Assembly (NCBI RefSeq): GCF_042684485.1
Contig: NZ_JBHULM010000011.1
Span: 1,116,001-1,180,000 of the forward strand
From: Oceanihabitans gracilariae
GTDB taxonomy: Bacteria > Bacteroidota > Bacteroidia > Flavobacteriales > Flavobacteriaceae
Length of the DNA: 64,000 nucleotides
Direction of reading: 5' to 3'
Shown here: in pieces, positions 41,891-53,500 of the stretch
How positions within the stretch are numbered: the first letter of the stretch is position 1
Layout of the letters: each line of letters opens with the position of its first letter
Notes under the pieces: model-generated
The model's database searches: none
Seen by the model: only the letters and a program-made list of their open reading frames with translations
What the model was told of the DNA's origin: nothing
Translations under genes and position numbers: made by a program

Positions 41891-44299
41891 ATGAAGTATT
41901 TTACTATTTTTTTAGTTTTCTTTTTTACAAGTTTTTTTAGCCAAGCACAACAAATTACTGTTATAAATAAAGACACAGGAGAAACCTTGCCAAGTGTTGC
42001 TATTTACAACCAAAGCAAATTAAAAAATACTATAACAGACTTTGATGGTCAAGCAAATTTAAATGTATTTAAGGCTTCAGATGTTTTATACTTTCAACAC
42101 CTTTCTTATCGTGTATTTTCTATTGAAAAATCTAAAATAAAAAATGCTATTGTAGCTTTAATACCAAATGCGCAAGGCTTAGAAGAAGTTGTGGTGTCTG
42201 CTTCAAAATTTAAACAGAGTAAGAGAGATATTCCGCAAAAAATAACCAACATAAGCGCAAAGGATATTCAATTTACTAATCCGCAAACTAGTGCAGATTT
42301 ATTAGAACAATCAGGTCAAGTATATATACAAAAAAGTCAATTAGGAGGAGGTAGCCCAATGATTAGAGGTTTCTCTACCAACAGACTTTTAATTACTGTT
42401 GATGGTGTGCGTATGAACAATGCTATTTTTAGAGGTGGTAACCTTCAAAATGTAATTTCTATAGATCCTTTTAGTGTTCAAGATACAGAAGTAACTCTTG
42501 GTGCAGGTTCTATAATTTATGGTAGTGATGCCATTGGTGGTGTTATGAGTTTTTATACCAAAACACCAAAACTTTCTTATACAGACTCGCTTAAATTTAA
42601 TGCAAATGCAACAGTTAGATATGCTACAGCATCTAATGAAAAAACAGGACATCTAGATTTTAATATCGGACTAAAAAAATGGGCCTTTTTAACCAACGCT
42701 AGTTATACTTCTTTTGATGATTTAAGAATGGGAGCGCATGGACCTGACGATTATTTAAGGCCAGAGTATGTAGTAACCAATAATGGAGTAGATGAAATTG
42801 TACAGAATAGCAATCCAAGAATTCAAAAATTTACAGGTTATGATCAAATTAACCTAATGCAAAAAGCACGTTATGAAGCTTCAGATGATTTAAGTTTCGA
42901 TTTGGGTGTCTATTACTCGGCTACATCAGATTATCCAAGATATGATAGATTAATACGTTATAGTGGTGATGATTTGCGTTCTGCACAATGGGATTACGGA
43001 CCACAAAAATGGTTTATGACTAACTTAGGGTTAACCAAATTAAGTAGTGGTGCAACTCTATATGATAAGATAAAATTTGTAGCAGCATATCAAAATTTTC
43101 AAGAAAGCAGAATGGATAGAGATTATCAAGCTACTATTCAAGATAATACCGAAGAAAATGTTGACGCTTATTCTGCAAATCTAGATTTTGAAAAACAATT
43201 AAGCCCAAAAACCGAACTGTTTTACGGTTTAGAATACGTGTATAATAAAGTGCATTCTAAAGCTTTTGCTAGAGATATAACCACCAATACTACCGAAGCA
43301 ATGGTAACTAGATATCCAGATAATTCAAGTTGGCAATCTGCTGCAGCTTATGCTAGTTTAAAATATAAACCTAACAGCAAATTTGTTTTACAATCTGGTG
43401 TACGTTATAATCATGTTGCTTATCAAGCAGATTTTACCGAAAACAATGCATTTTTAAACCTTCCTTTTGATACTACAAAAAGTAACTTTGGTGCATTCAC
43501 AGGAACAGCAGGTATAAGTTGGATTCCTAATAAAACTATACAATGGAAACTAAACGCATCTACAGCATTTAGAGCTCCTAATATTGATGATGTTGGTAAA
43601 GTGTTTGACAGTGAGCCAGGATCTGTTGTTGTACCAAATGAAAATCTAAAACCAGAGTATGCTTATAGCGGAGAATTAGGTTTAACATTAAACTTTGATG
43701 ATCTAGTTGTTTTAGATCTAGCAACCTATTACACCTATTTAGATGATGCTTTGGTAAGACGTGATTACACCTTAAATGGCGAAAGTGAAATTATGTATCA
43801 TGGTGAGTTAAGCCAAGTACAAGCCATGCAAAACGCATCCAAAGCATGGATTTATGGTTTTGAGGTTGGTATGAAAGTTAATCTATCTAAAAAACTACAA
43901 TTCACCTCTCAATATAATGTAATAGGAGGTTCAGAAGAAGATAATGGTACAGAGGTTCCAGTAAGACATATAGCACCAAATTTTGGTAATACACACCTTA
44001 CTTGGCAATCTAAAAAATTAAAGTTAGATGCTTATGCAGAATACAATGACGAATTATCGTTTTTAGATATAGCACCTTCCGAAATTGAAAAAGATTATAT
44101 CTACGCATTAGATAGCAACGGAAATCCGTATTCGCCATCTTGGTATACACTAAACTTTAGCGCACAAATAGAAATCTGTAAAAACACAACGCTAACAGCA
44201 AGTTTAGAAAACATTACAGACCAACGTTATAAAACCTATTCTTCTGGTATTGCAGCTCCAGGAAGAAACTTTATTATAGCCTTAAGTTATAGTCTATAG
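41891..44299 (+). CDS. TonB-dependent receptor with carboxypeptidase-like N-terminal domain
   Basis: The 802-residue outer-membrane receptor has a signal peptide (to about residue 20), a CarboxypepD_reg-like domain (about 22-100), a plug (about 110-230, GGGSPMIRGFSTNRLLITVDGVRMNNAIF in segments) and a barrel to the end (FIIALSYSL). FRAP at 560-563 and PNENL at 582-586 match the haem-receptor boxes, but no His lies between them, so a haem ligand is uncertain. It is two bases after recO and probably in the same transcript as porZ, an arrangement I believe recurs in flavobacteria. The substrate is unknown. Confidence 0.88.
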   Translation: MKYFTIFLVFFFTSFFSQAQQITVINKDTGETLPSVAIYNQSKLKNTITDFDGQANLNVFKASDVLYFQHLSYRVFSIEKSKIKNAIVALIPNAQGLEEVVVSASKFKQSKRDIPQKITNISAKDIQFTNPQTSADLLEQSGQVYIQKSQLGGGSPMIRGFSTNRLLITVDGVRMNNAIFRGGNLQNVISIDPFSVQDTEVTLGAGSIIYGSDAIGGVMSFYTKTPKLSYTDSLKFNANATVRYATASNEKTGHLDFNIGLKKWAFLTNASYTSFDDLRMGAHGPDDYLRPEYVVTNNGVDEIVQNSNPRIQKFTGYDQINLMQKARYEASDDLSFDLGVYYSATSDYPRYDRLIRYSGDDLRSAQWDYGPQKWFMTNLGLTKLSSGATLYDKIKFVAAYQNFQESRMDRDYQATIQDNTEENVDAYSANLDFEKQLSPKTELFYGLEYVYNKVHSKAFARDITTNTTEAMVTRYPDNSSWQSAAAYASLKYKPNSKFVLQSGVRYNHVAYQADFTENNAFLNLPFDTTKSNFGAFTGTAGISWIPNKTIQWKLNASTAFRAPNIDDVGKVFDSEPGSVVVPNENLKPEYAYSGELGLTLNFDDLVVLDLATYYTYLDDALVRRDYTLNGESEIMYHGELSQVQAMQNASKAWIYGFEVGMKVNLSKKLQFTSQYNVIGGSEEDNGTEVPVRHIAPNFGNTHLTWQSKKLKLDAYAEYNDELSFLDIAPSEIEKDYIYALDSNGNPYSPSWYTLNFSAQIEICKNTTLTASLENITDQRYKTYSSGIAAPGRNFIIALSYSL

Positions 44300-44316
44300 T
44301 TTGTAATTGTTTATTT

Positions 44317-44390
44317 GGGCGTTTACTACTTCGCTTAAGCTACGTAGCACCAGGCTGTACATTATATCTTTTTATGTTTTAATGTATAGC
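44317..44390. repeat. flavobacterial intergenic repeat (copy C)
   Basis: Starts GGGCGTTTACTACTTCGC and contains a 10-base stem, GCTGTACATT (44354-44363) with AATGTATAGC (44381-44390), nine Watson-Crick pairs plus one G-T. An 11-base part, TTAAGCTACGT, occurs at 44335-44345 and again at 44432-44442. It shares GGGCGTT with copy B at 18494 and TACTTCGC with copy A at 14824. Not coding. Confidence 0.5.
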
Positions 44391-44456
44391 ATGCGCAATA
44401 AACAGAAAACAAATAGAAACTACAGTATTAATTAAGCTACGTTTAGATAACAAAAA

Positions 44457-44477
44457 AAGGATGCCATTTCCATCCTT
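44457..44477. other. small hairpin in convergent gap
   Basis: AAGGATG / CATCCTT with a 7-base loop, preceded by A7, just before the stronger terminator. It would serve the leftward direction as a weak second terminator. Confidence 0.4.
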
Positions 44478-44482
44478 AACGC

Positions 44483-44516
44483 AAAAAAAGCCTTTCTAAA
44501 AAAAGAAAGGCTTTTT
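44483..44516. terminator. bidirectional intrinsic terminator
   Basis: Stem AAAAAGCCTTTCT / AGAAAGGCTTTTT with an A-rich loop, between the convergent receptor and T9SS cargo genes. Confidence 0.88.
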
Positions 44517-44553
44517 GATATTTCATACAAAGTATAAAGATTCGATATTCTAT

Positions 44554-47500
44554 TTAGTTTCTTTTAATGGCTTTTTTGGTAATAACTACATCATTAGATA
44601 AAGTTACTTTGGCAAGATAAGCAGCCTGGCTTAGCCTGTCTAAATTATAAGTTTCTGTGCTGCTGTTTCCATTTAAGTTGTATAATAACCTACCTAATAC
44701 ATCATACACTTTTACATTTTTAATTTGTACATCCTCTGTAGTACTAAACGTTACCAAACCATTCTCTTGTTCTATTATGTTAAGTGCGTTGTAAAATTGG
44801 TTTTCATTTATAGATAATGAGGTATCCTTAAATATAATTTCAAACCTTTCATTAAACATTCCTGTTTCAGAAGTAAAACTATAGTTAGAAGCACTTAAAT
44901 CATGAACCACTTGCATTAATTTATCACGTAAGTAAATGGTGTTATTGGTTAAAAATTCCCCTTGTAATTGTCCAATACTAATACTGTAAATAGTAGCTTC
45001 ATTAATACTTGTTTGAAAACCTAACGGAATCACTTCTTCTAGATGTAAACTTTCTGGAGATTTCCCTTGAATAGCAAATTTGTTGTTCTCTTCTGTGTTT
45101 TCAATAATAGAATAAAGAATAGCGTGTGTACCAGCAGATAAGTTTTTTGGTGCATCATAATACATACCATCATAGTTGTTAGTAGCACCAGGAATATAAC
45201 CAATTAAAACTTGGTTAAACACACCATTATCCGAAGTTAGGTTAATCCATAGTTTTTCAAACGGATTACTGTTTTCTGTTCTAAAAAATTGATTGTTATT
45301 TCCAGTAACACGCATGCTGTTATTAAAAATAACATCTGCAGTTTTTACAGTTCCTGAAAAGGTTGTGGTGCTTGCTGCATCCGATAAAGAAATAAAGAAC
45401 CCTTGTCCAGAAGGAATAAATCTAGTTGGCATTACACCATCACCACCAGCAGTTTGTCCAGTGTTGTTTATAACGGCGTAATCGCTTTGTGCAAAATTTA
45501 AAACCTGATTTCCATTATTAGTATCTGTATATGGTGAGTTTTGCGACCATAAAAAGATAGCACCATCGGTAACACCTGTTGTTGTTTCCGAAACATTGGT
45601 ATCTACAATTGTATTTGTAGCAAGAAAAGCATCCGCATCTATGGCAGAAGCATATGGATTTCCTATAAAATTCCAGTTATTGTCATTTAATTCTAAATCG
45701 TTTCTGTAAATAGGTACTGTGTAGTCACCAGTATGTAAAGCACCTTCAAAAGTGTACTCGTAATTTGCTCCTGGCATACCAAAACCGGTTTGATTATGCA
45801 TTGCAGCATAACCAATTCCTGGTAACATAACATCACTATTGCTAGTAAATTGCCAATCGTTACCATTGTCATCAATATCATCTTGACCAATAACGGTTCC
45901 GTTGTTGTTATTTGTTTCGGCAGTTTGGTCTAAATAATTTTGACCATTATACCAATAACGTCTTGTAGGATGTGCTTCTAATAAGCCGTTACCAATAGTT
46001 TCACCCACTACAGGAGAACTCCAATAGGTGTATTCATACCAATTATTTAAAGGAGCAGTACGTTTATTTACCTGTGTTACCGCATTTGTATGCAAGGTAT
46101 ATGTTCCAGCATTTACGCCATCACCACGTTGTACAAAGCTACCTTTGTCTTCTATAAGAATTCCGTCTGTGTTAGAGCCATCGCCATACACATCTACATT
46201 GTTTATGACTTCTATATAATCTCCATCAGCAATAACTAATTGGTTTCCTGCATTTACAATTAATTGGCAAGCACTAAAACTAGTTTCCGAAAGGGTATTG
46301 TAGTCGCCATTAATTATGGTTATGGTGTTCATGTCTGGTGTAATACCATTTAGCCACTGTGTTCCATTCCATTCTGCTTTTTGTGTTTTAAGTTTTACCG
46401 CTTCACTTGCAGTATAACAAGTAGCACCATCTTCTCTTACTTGGCAATAAAATTGGTAGTCTATAGCATTTAATGTGTTGTCAATACTCAAAGTTGCGCT
46501 TGTGGCACCAGAATATGTTGCGTTGTTTGTAACTGCAGTCCATGTGGTTTGTGTTGGAGCTAAATAATACCATTGGTATGCAAGAGATAAACCAGCAGCT
46601 ACACCTTCTGTTGCAGTTACACTTAAGGTTGCAGTTAGGTCACATGTTGCATTAGGAGCAACAGGTTGTAGTGTTATTGTTGGTGGTATACCTAATGAAA
46701 AGTCATAAATACCAATATCTACATAATCTGAATCTCCACAAGTTGTCCAATCAATAATATCCCAATGGGCCAAATCAAAAGTCATGGTTGGTAAAACAGG
46801 AGCATCATTTTTTCTTCTAAAATTAACACCTTCATCACCAAAAGATAAACCATTAGCCCAAGTACCAGAGCCTTTTACACCAAATACATCTTTTTCGCCT
46901 GGATTGGTGCCAGAGGTTTTTTCTAAAACAATAGCATCTGCCTTGTTGGTGTCAAAATTAATTCCTCCTAAACCAGGTTCGCTTTGGTTAGGACTTACAT
47001 TTAAGTTGTTTTCTGTACAGCTAGTTGTACCAATGGTTACTACATGTACTCCGTTATTTGCTAATGTGCCAGTAAGGTTTACTGTACCAGAAGAAGAAGT
47101 GCTTCCGTTATTATATAATTTTAAATCATAATCGCTTAAATCTACAGCTGTACCAGTACCATTAAATATTTCTACGTAAGAAGAACTACCAGAGGTAGCA
47201 TCAGTAACTTCACTAATAAAGATATCGGTAGGTGTTGTAGATGAGGTTCCAGATTCACAACCCGAAATACTAGTATCAATGACATCAAAGGAATTGAAAG
47301 AAGAGCAACCTGTTGTTAAAGTAACCACTAGGTTACCATCGGTAACGTCATTTGGTAATTGTAAAATAAGTTCGGATGTGCTAGAAGAAAGTACAGTTAT
47401 ATCAACGCCATTTAATTGTGCAGTTGCTCCAGATAAATCATTACTAGAGGTTACTGTTATTTCTGTTCCAACAGGTCCTTCTGTAGGCCAAATGGTACTA

Positions 47501-50232
47501 GTTACTGAAGCAGGACATTGACCTGTTCCTTGAATATCAAAAGTAAACGGATTTTCACCTCCTGTTGCATCGTTATTAGCAATACTTACTGTTGCGGTTC
47601 TTACGCCATCGGCAAGAGGAGTGAATGTAATTTCAAAATCTACTTCTGCATTAGAAGCTAGTGTTGCAGTACTTGGTTGTACATTCACTGAAAAATCTCC
47701 AGGATTCAAACCAGTAATATCTACTCTAGGTGTTCCTGTTAAATTTAAGTTTGCTAATCCTACATTTTTAATAGTAAATGTTTTTGAAGCACTAGAACTA
47801 CCAAGATTAATTGTGCCAAATAAGGTATTGTTTAAACCATAAGGAGCATTAAATCCGCTAGGAATATTAATATTATTTCCTTTAACCGTTATTTCTGCAC
47901 CAGTTGGTTGTTGTATAATAATGGTGTAATCTTCAACCTCTCCATCAAAATCTGGTTCACAAGGTGTAGAGGCTGATGTACCATATTTAGTAGAAATACG
48001 CATTCTTGTACTTCCTATTGCTGCATTGGTTGGTACATCAATACTTAAAGGAGAAGCGTCTGTAGCACCATTCACTACATTATAAGCATTTCCTAATTCA
48101 TAATCTTCGCCATAATCTTCAAAATCACCATCGTTGTTCCAATCTATCCAAGCTTTTGAAGTTGTTGTAAAAGCTCCATCTGTATTTACGTTTACAGTAA
48201 GGTTGTAGCTTTCTCCTAAATTGACATTTGTAGATATAAAGGTGTAGTCTGTATAATCATTATCAGTATTGTCTGAAGCATTATTAATAGTATTAAATTC
48301 TACATTTTTAATTAGAGTAAGATAAGCGTCGCTTCCATCTCCATAAGAATCGCAATAGGTTAAAGTTGGTGTGGCACAAACCTCAACACCTTGTGTCCAA
48401 GTTGTACCTCTACGAATAAACGCTTTAAAGCAGTAGCTAAGGTCGTTAGTTAATCCTGTAATGGCTCTAGAATTACCAGTTCCTTTATATACTACTTGGT
48501 TTGCTCCAGAATAAACGGCATTTGCGGTATACGCAGAGCCATCACCTGTTGGTGTAAAAGCAACGGCACCTTGATTGGCAACAATAAGAATTTCATCCCA
48601 ACACGAAGTTGGTGTTGGGTTTAGCCAGTTTAGGGTTACTTGATTGGTTAACGGTGTTGCTGTTAGGTTTCTAACATCTCCTTGTGCAATTTGTTCTAAA
48701 TTACTGCCACCAGAAGTCCCATTTGCCCATCCTGTAAGGGTTTCACCATTATAGGCAAAAATTCTAATGGAGTAGGTAGTATCTTCTGTTAGGCCTGTAA
48801 TAGCAGCAGTGGTTCCGTTGCCTTTATACACAACTTTCCCTAAGCTAGCAGGAGTTTCTAAAGGAGCAGCATTAAAATTAGAATTGGCTGTATAGGTATT
48901 TGCATCATTTGGTGGAGCTGTAGGTGGTGTGGTTCCTTCAATAGCAAAAATAATATAACCTCCTGTTGGTGGAGTGGAAGGATTGTTCCATGTTAAAGTT
49001 GCTGTAGTGTCTTCAAAACAACCATTTAAACTTTGTGCGTTACTTGGTAAACTATTACTTAGAGTTAAAGTTGTAGCAGTAGATGTGGTAGAGCCACAAG
49101 TATTGGTTACAATACATCTGTATTGGTTACCATTCATAGCTTCTGTAGTAGCGCTCGTGGTATAAGATGCTGTAGTGTCTCCAGAACCTCCTGTTACGAT
49201 ATTCCATCCAGTACCTGTGTTAACTTCCCATTGGTAGGAAGTGGCGTTTGTTGCTGCAACTGTAAAAGTAGCTGTATTTGGTATTACTTGAGTAGCGTTT
49301 GCTGGTTGTGTGGTTATTGTTGGAGTTGTTATTCCTGTTCCTGTTAGGTTTATTGTAGCATCGTCTGCAATGGTGGTGCTACTTACGGTTATGGTTGCCG
49401 CTTGAGCGCCAGTTGCTGTTGGTGTAAAAACCACATCAAAGGTAGCGGTACCTGCTGGCGCTATGGTTGTGGTAGATAAACCACTAACAGTAAATTGTGT
49501 ATCGCTAGATGTTACTCCCACATTTAACGCAGTAGTTATAGGTGCATTATTTGTTATGGTGTATTGTACAGTGCTACCAGAAGAACCAACGCATAAAGAA
49601 CCATGGTCTGTTGGTGAACCTGTGATTTCTAGGTCTGAGGTTGGTGAGCAAGTTTCTGTGTGAGCTCCAATATAAGTCCATTCGTCTTGATTATAAACAA
49701 TCCATTCGCTGTCGGTAGTGTTCGTTCCAGATGAAGCTGTCCAATTAGTTGTTGGGTCACAAATAGTACTTTTACGAATTAATGTATGATTTGCAGTAGC
49801 GTTATTAACTCCTGCAACATCCCAACCAGAACCAGGGTCTGCCCCATTTGTACCAACTACATCTATTAATGATCCTAATTTTGCAAGACCTACAGCGTCA
49901 TTTCCATTCCAAGTTGCAATTCCATCTGTTAAATCGGCTTCGGCAAGAATCACTCCATTTGAAGCACTATTAGCAATAATGTAAACATCTCCATCTGCTA
50001 ATGTTCCAGATAAGGTTATTAAGGATTCGGGCCAATTACCACCATTAGTAATCTTCCATAATTCATAATCAGATAGATCTTTTGGACTTCCTGTTCCATT
50101 GTAAATTTCAACATATTTATTGTTACTAGAACCTTCACTATATTCCGAAATTATCAAATCGCTCATCTGCCCATAACCAGAAACTAATGCGAATAAAAAA
50201 GCTATCAATAAAAGGGAGTAATTTTTTTTCAT
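44554..50232 (-). CDS. giant T9SS cargo protein with lamin-tail and GEVED domains
   Basis: A 1892-residue secreted protein. Order by rough residues: signal peptide 1-21; lamin-tail domain 23-190 (LIISEYSEGSSNNKYVEIYNG); choice-of-anchor D 198-300; Ig-like 305-395; two fibronectin III-like 404-620; GEVED 626-770 (WIDWNNDGDFEDYGEDYELG); second choice-of-anchor D 776-895; IPT-like 905-985; second lamin-tail 995-1150; Ig-like 1190-1280; shared module 1286-1800; type A sorting domain 1815-1892 ending VITKKAIKRN. The last domain directs export through the type IX system and surface anchoring. No catalytic motif is seen, so adhesion or scaffolding is more likely than an enzyme. The next gene encodes a paralogue. 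Confidence 0.88.
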   Translation of the reverse strand: MKKNYSLLLIAFLFALVSGYGQMSDLIISEYSEGSSNNKYVEIYNGTGSPKDLSDYELWKITNGGNWPESLITLSGTLADGDVYIIANSASNGVILAEADLTDGIATWNGNDAVGLAKLGSLIDVVGTNGADPGSGWDVAGVNNATANHTLIRKSTICDPTTNWTASSGTNTTDSEWIVYNQDEWTYIGAHTETCSPTSDLEITGSPTDHGSLCVGSSGSTVQYTITNNAPITTALNVGVTSSDTQFTVSGLSTTTIAPAGTATFDVVFTPTATGAQAATITVSSTTIADDATINLTGTGITTPTITTQPANATQVIPNTATFTVAATNATSYQWEVNTGTGWNIVTGGSGDTTASYTTSATTEAMNGNQYRCIVTNTCGSTTSTATTLTLSNSLPSNAQSLNGCFEDTTATLTWNNPSTPPTGGYIIFAIEGTTPPTAPPNDANTYTANSNFNAAPLETPASLGKVVYKGNGTTAAITGLTEDTTYSIRIFAYNGETLTGWANGTSGGSNLEQIAQGDVRNLTATPLTNQVTLNWLNPTPTSCWDEILIVANQGAVAFTPTGDGSAYTANAVYSGANQVVYKGTGNSRAITGLTNDLSYCFKAFIRRGTTWTQGVEVCATPTLTYCDSYGDGSDAYLTLIKNVEFNTINNASDNTDNDYTDYTFISTNVNLGESYNLTVNVNTDGAFTTTSKAWIDWNNDGDFEDYGEDYELGNAYNVVNGATDASPLSIDVPTNAAIGSTRMRISTKYGTSASTPCEPDFDGEVEDYTIIIQQPTGAEITVKGNNINIPSGFNAPYGLNNTLFGTINLGSSSASKTFTIKNVGLANLNLTGTPRVDITGLNPGDFSVNVQPSTATLASNAEVDFEITFTPLADGVRTATVSIANNDATGGENPFTFDIQGTGQCPASVTSTIWPTEGPVGTEITVTSSNDLSGATAQLNGVDITVLSSSTSELILQLPNDVTDGNLVVTLTTGCSSFNSFDVIDTSISGCESGTSSTTPTDIFISEVTDATSGSSSYVEIFNGTGTAVDLSDYDLKLYNNGSTSSSGTVNLTGTLANNGVHVVTIGTTSCTENNLNVSPNQSEPGLGGINFDTNKADAIVLEKTSGTNPGEKDVFGVKGSGTWANGLSFGDEGVNFRRKNDAPVLPTMTFDLAHWDIIDWTTCGDSDYVDIGIYDFSLGIPPTITLQPVAPNATCDLTATLSVTATEGVAAGLSLAYQWYYLAPTQTTWTAVTNNATYSGATSATLSIDNTLNAIDYQFYCQVREDGATCYTASEAVKLKTQKAEWNGTQWLNGITPDMNTITIINGDYNTLSETSFSACQLIVNAGNQLVIADGDYIEVINNVDVYGDGSNTDGILIEDKGSFVQRGDGVNAGTYTLHTNAVTQVNKRTAPLNNWYEYTYWSSPVVGETIGNGLLEAHPTRRYWYNGQNYLDQTAETNNNNGTVIGQDDIDDNGNDWQFTSNSDVMLPGIGYAAMHNQTGFGMPGANYEYTFEGALHTGDYTVPIYRNDLELNDNNWNFIGNPYASAIDADAFLATNTIVDTNVSETTTGVTDGAIFLWSQNSPYTDTNNGNQVLNFAQSDYAVINNTGQTAGGDGVMPTRFIPSGQGFFISLSDAASTTTFSGTVKTADVIFNNSMRVTGNNNQFFRTENSNPFEKLWINLTSDNGVFNQVLIGYIPGATNNYDGMYYDAPKNLSAGTHAILYSIIENTEENNKFAIQGKSPESLHLEEVIPLGFQTSINEATIYSISIGQLQGEFLTNNTIYLRDKLMQVVHDLSASNYSFTSETGMFNERFEIIFKDTSLSINENQFYNALNIIEQENGLVTFSTTEDVQIKNVKVYDVLGRLLYNLNGNSSTETYNLDRLSQAAYLAKVTLSNDVVITKKAIKRN

Positions 50233-50536
50233 AGGGATACTTATTTAAACGTAACTTTTCAATAATAAGACAGCCTATCTCTTGTTATGCTTATTAATTA
50301 AGAAGTTTAAAATGTAAATATACTAAGAAACTGTCTCATTTCTAAATCTTTAGATGAAATAACCTTTTAATAACATATTGATTCGATGAATGGTAAAACG
50401 GAGTATTATTAGGTGTGTTATCACCTTATAATTTATAATGGAGTTAATAATGTTTATAAAAGTTTACGTGTATAAAAAACAAAAGGCTTAACCATGAGGT
50501 TAAGCCTTTTGTTATAAAAAGAAATACTTTGTATTG
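50233..50536. other. non-coding gap between two cargo genes
   Basis: 304 bases without a gene. The right-hand part holds the terminator at 50478-50513 of the upstream cargo gene; the left-hand part is the promoter region of the 1892-residue cargo gene, with a near-match TATATTTA on the minus strand about 90 bases before its start. Nothing else is seen. Confidence 0.6.
50478..50513 (-). terminator. intrinsic terminator of the 2148-residue cargo gene
   Basis: Perfect 15-base stem AACAAAAGGCTTAAC / GTTAAGCCTTTTGTT, loop CATGAG; on the minus strand it is followed by TTTTTTATA. Confidence 0.88.
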
Positions 50537-53500
50537 TTATTTTCTTTTTACCGCTTTTTTAGTAATTACCGTATTATTAGATAATGTTACTTTGGCTACA
50601 TAAGTAGCTTGGCTTAAATTATCTAGCATATAGTTTTCTGTACTGTTGTTTCCGTTTAGGTTGTACAGTAATCTACCTAATACATCATAGATTTTTACAT
50701 TTTTAATTTGTAAGTCTTTCCCTGTGCTAAATTGTACACTACCATCTTGTTGTTCTACAATAGTTAAGCTGTTGTTGTATTGGTTTTCTTCTATAGATAA
50801 AGAGTTGTTGTTAAATACAATTTCAAATCTGTTGTTATGCGTTCCTTCATCTAGTGCAAAGGTATATGGTGCATTATTTAAATGGTGTATGTGTCCTAAA
50901 ATGTTGTCTTTAAGGTAGATGTTTTGTTCATTGTTTTCAAATAAACCATCTACAGCAAAAAGAGCAATAGTATAATTAGAAGCGCTTGTTGCGTTTATAC
51001 CTAAAGGAATCACATCTGAATCATTAAATGGTAAAGCACGACCTTGTATTTTATAAGCTTCGTTATCTATAACCGAATAGAAGTTTTTATTGCTGTCTAG
51101 TTCCGATTGTGCATCATACATTCTGTCTACTTGCATGGTTGCGTTTTCTACATAACCTACTAAAATTCTTCTTGCAGGTTGACCTTCTGGAACTAGGTCT
51201 AACCAGATTCTGTGTTTTTCTGTATTTGCAGTTCTGTAAAATTCAGAATTATTTAAGCTAATGTCACGTAAAGAATTGTTAAAAGTAACGGTTTCTGAAG
51301 CAGTTGCTCCATCTACCATATTTACCATAAAACTTTGTGCTGCAGCTATATCACCATTAAAAGTACCAGGTCCAGCTGAAGAACCTGCACTGTTATACGT
51401 TAGGTAGTCGTTTTCATCATAATTTGCTGCAAAATCATAATAATAAGGATCTGAAATGGAGGTGCTTGGTAAAGTACCATGCGTCCAAATATTTATATAT
51501 CCTTCAAGGTTTGTGTTTAATGTAAGAAAATCTATTGCGCTAATGGCAGAAGGATATGGGTTTCCTAATAAATTCCAATCGTCATCATTGGTATCATAAC
51601 CAGCAGGATTACTTCCTCTAGAAACAGTAGGAGTTATAATTCCGTTTAAAGGTACACCATTGTTAAAAGTAGCTGTGTAATCAGTAGCAGTTGTACCATA
51701 AGAATTAGGACCTCTAACAATATACCCAACACCAGGAGTCATGGCTGTATTAGCAGCAGAAATCCAGTTACCTTGACTACCATTACCATTATTTACTGTA
51801 GGGCTCCAGCTATATATTCTGCTGGTTGGTGATGCAGGAGATATGTTGTTGGTGTTAAAACCATCAACAGGTGAAGACCAATATATATAATCCATTTTAC
51901 GAATAGAAGCAGTACGTTGCATGCTAATGTTACCAGAGTTAACAGCATCATTATCTATTTGCACTAGAGAACCACTGTTTTGTATATTAAAAGTTCCGTT
52001 GTTTGTAACTTCAAAGTATACTTCAGCATATTCGTTACTAGTAACTGTTAAAGTGTTTCCTGAGTTAATGATAAGTGTACAAGCGCTAAAACTACCGTGT
52101 ATACTAGTGTCATAATCTCCATCAATTATTGCTACAGTATTTAAGTCTGGAGCACTGTTAGACCAGTTTGTTCCATTCCAGGTAGATGCACTTGCTTCTG
52201 TTTTTTCTGCATTAGAAATATTAATACAAGTTCCGGCTTCTGTAACCTCACAATAAAATTGGTAGTTTGTTAAATTATTAAGAGAATTTGTATCCCCTTC
52301 AATTAATAAATTATCTCCATCTTCGCCTAAAATGGTATAACCAGCAGGAGATATACTTGTAACTGCTATCCATGAATCATTTGTACCATCATTATAATAC
52401 CATTGGTAGGTTAAATCACCAGAGGTATCCGTATCGCCTTCGGTAGCATTTACAGAAAAATCTAAAACAGCACAATCGCTAGTGTTTGTAATGGAAGAAA
52501 CTAAAGGAGCATTAGTTATTGCTGCAGATGAGAATATACCTAAATCGGAACAACTTTCTGTAGTATTGGTTGTCCAATCTCCTGCATTAAAAGTTGCGGT
52601 TGGTCCTGTAGCTGTAGGATCTCTTAAAATTGAATATCCATCTCCACTAGGTGCGTCTACTGTGTCTATAATAATCCCGTTGTTAGTAAGGTGCATGCTA
52701 TCTGATGCATTAATTCCTCCTCCAGACTCTGTTACATCATAGGTGATGCTTGTACAGGTTGAGGTGCTAGTTCCTAAATTCATTGTATAAACCGTATGTG
52801 GAGCAAGTGTTCCTGATAAAGGAATTATTCTTGTAACTCCTCCAGCTCCACTATTAGCTTGTTCAGAATATCTTTCAATAGCATAGGTGCTTAAATCAAT
52901 AGGGTTTTCAGTAGGATTATATAATTCCATGTACCAAACATTATTTGACTCGGAATCATATACTTCTGAGATTATTAAATCGGTAAAATTGGTAGGACCA
53001 TAACAAGTTCCTCCAGCTTCTAAGACCGTAAATATATCTGCATGAAGATTACAACCTGCTTCTGTAAGCGTAAGATTGTTTGTTGTGGCACCTGCAGGCA
53101 CGTGTACAATTAAAGTGGTTGCATTTACAAAATCTACTGTGGCAGTTACACCGCCAAAATTAGCGGTAGTACTAGCTGTAAATCCTGTTCCTGTTACTGT
53201 AATTTCTGTTTCTTCAGGACCTGTTGTTGGTAGCATAGAAGTAAATGAATGTGTTGGCGTACAAGAAGGGATTACTTCTATTGTGTAATCTGCAATTGCT
53301 CCATAACCAGGACTAGTACAAGGGTCTATTGATGCCTCGGTTCCGTATTCATCTTGTACAATACGCATTCTGTAATTTCCTATTGTTTGACCAGAAGGCA
53401 CATTTATAGTAAAAGCATGAAATTCATTTGCTCCTCCTCCTTGAATATCATAAGTTCCAATTTGTTCATCTGTATCCTCAAAATCACCATCTTGGTTCCA

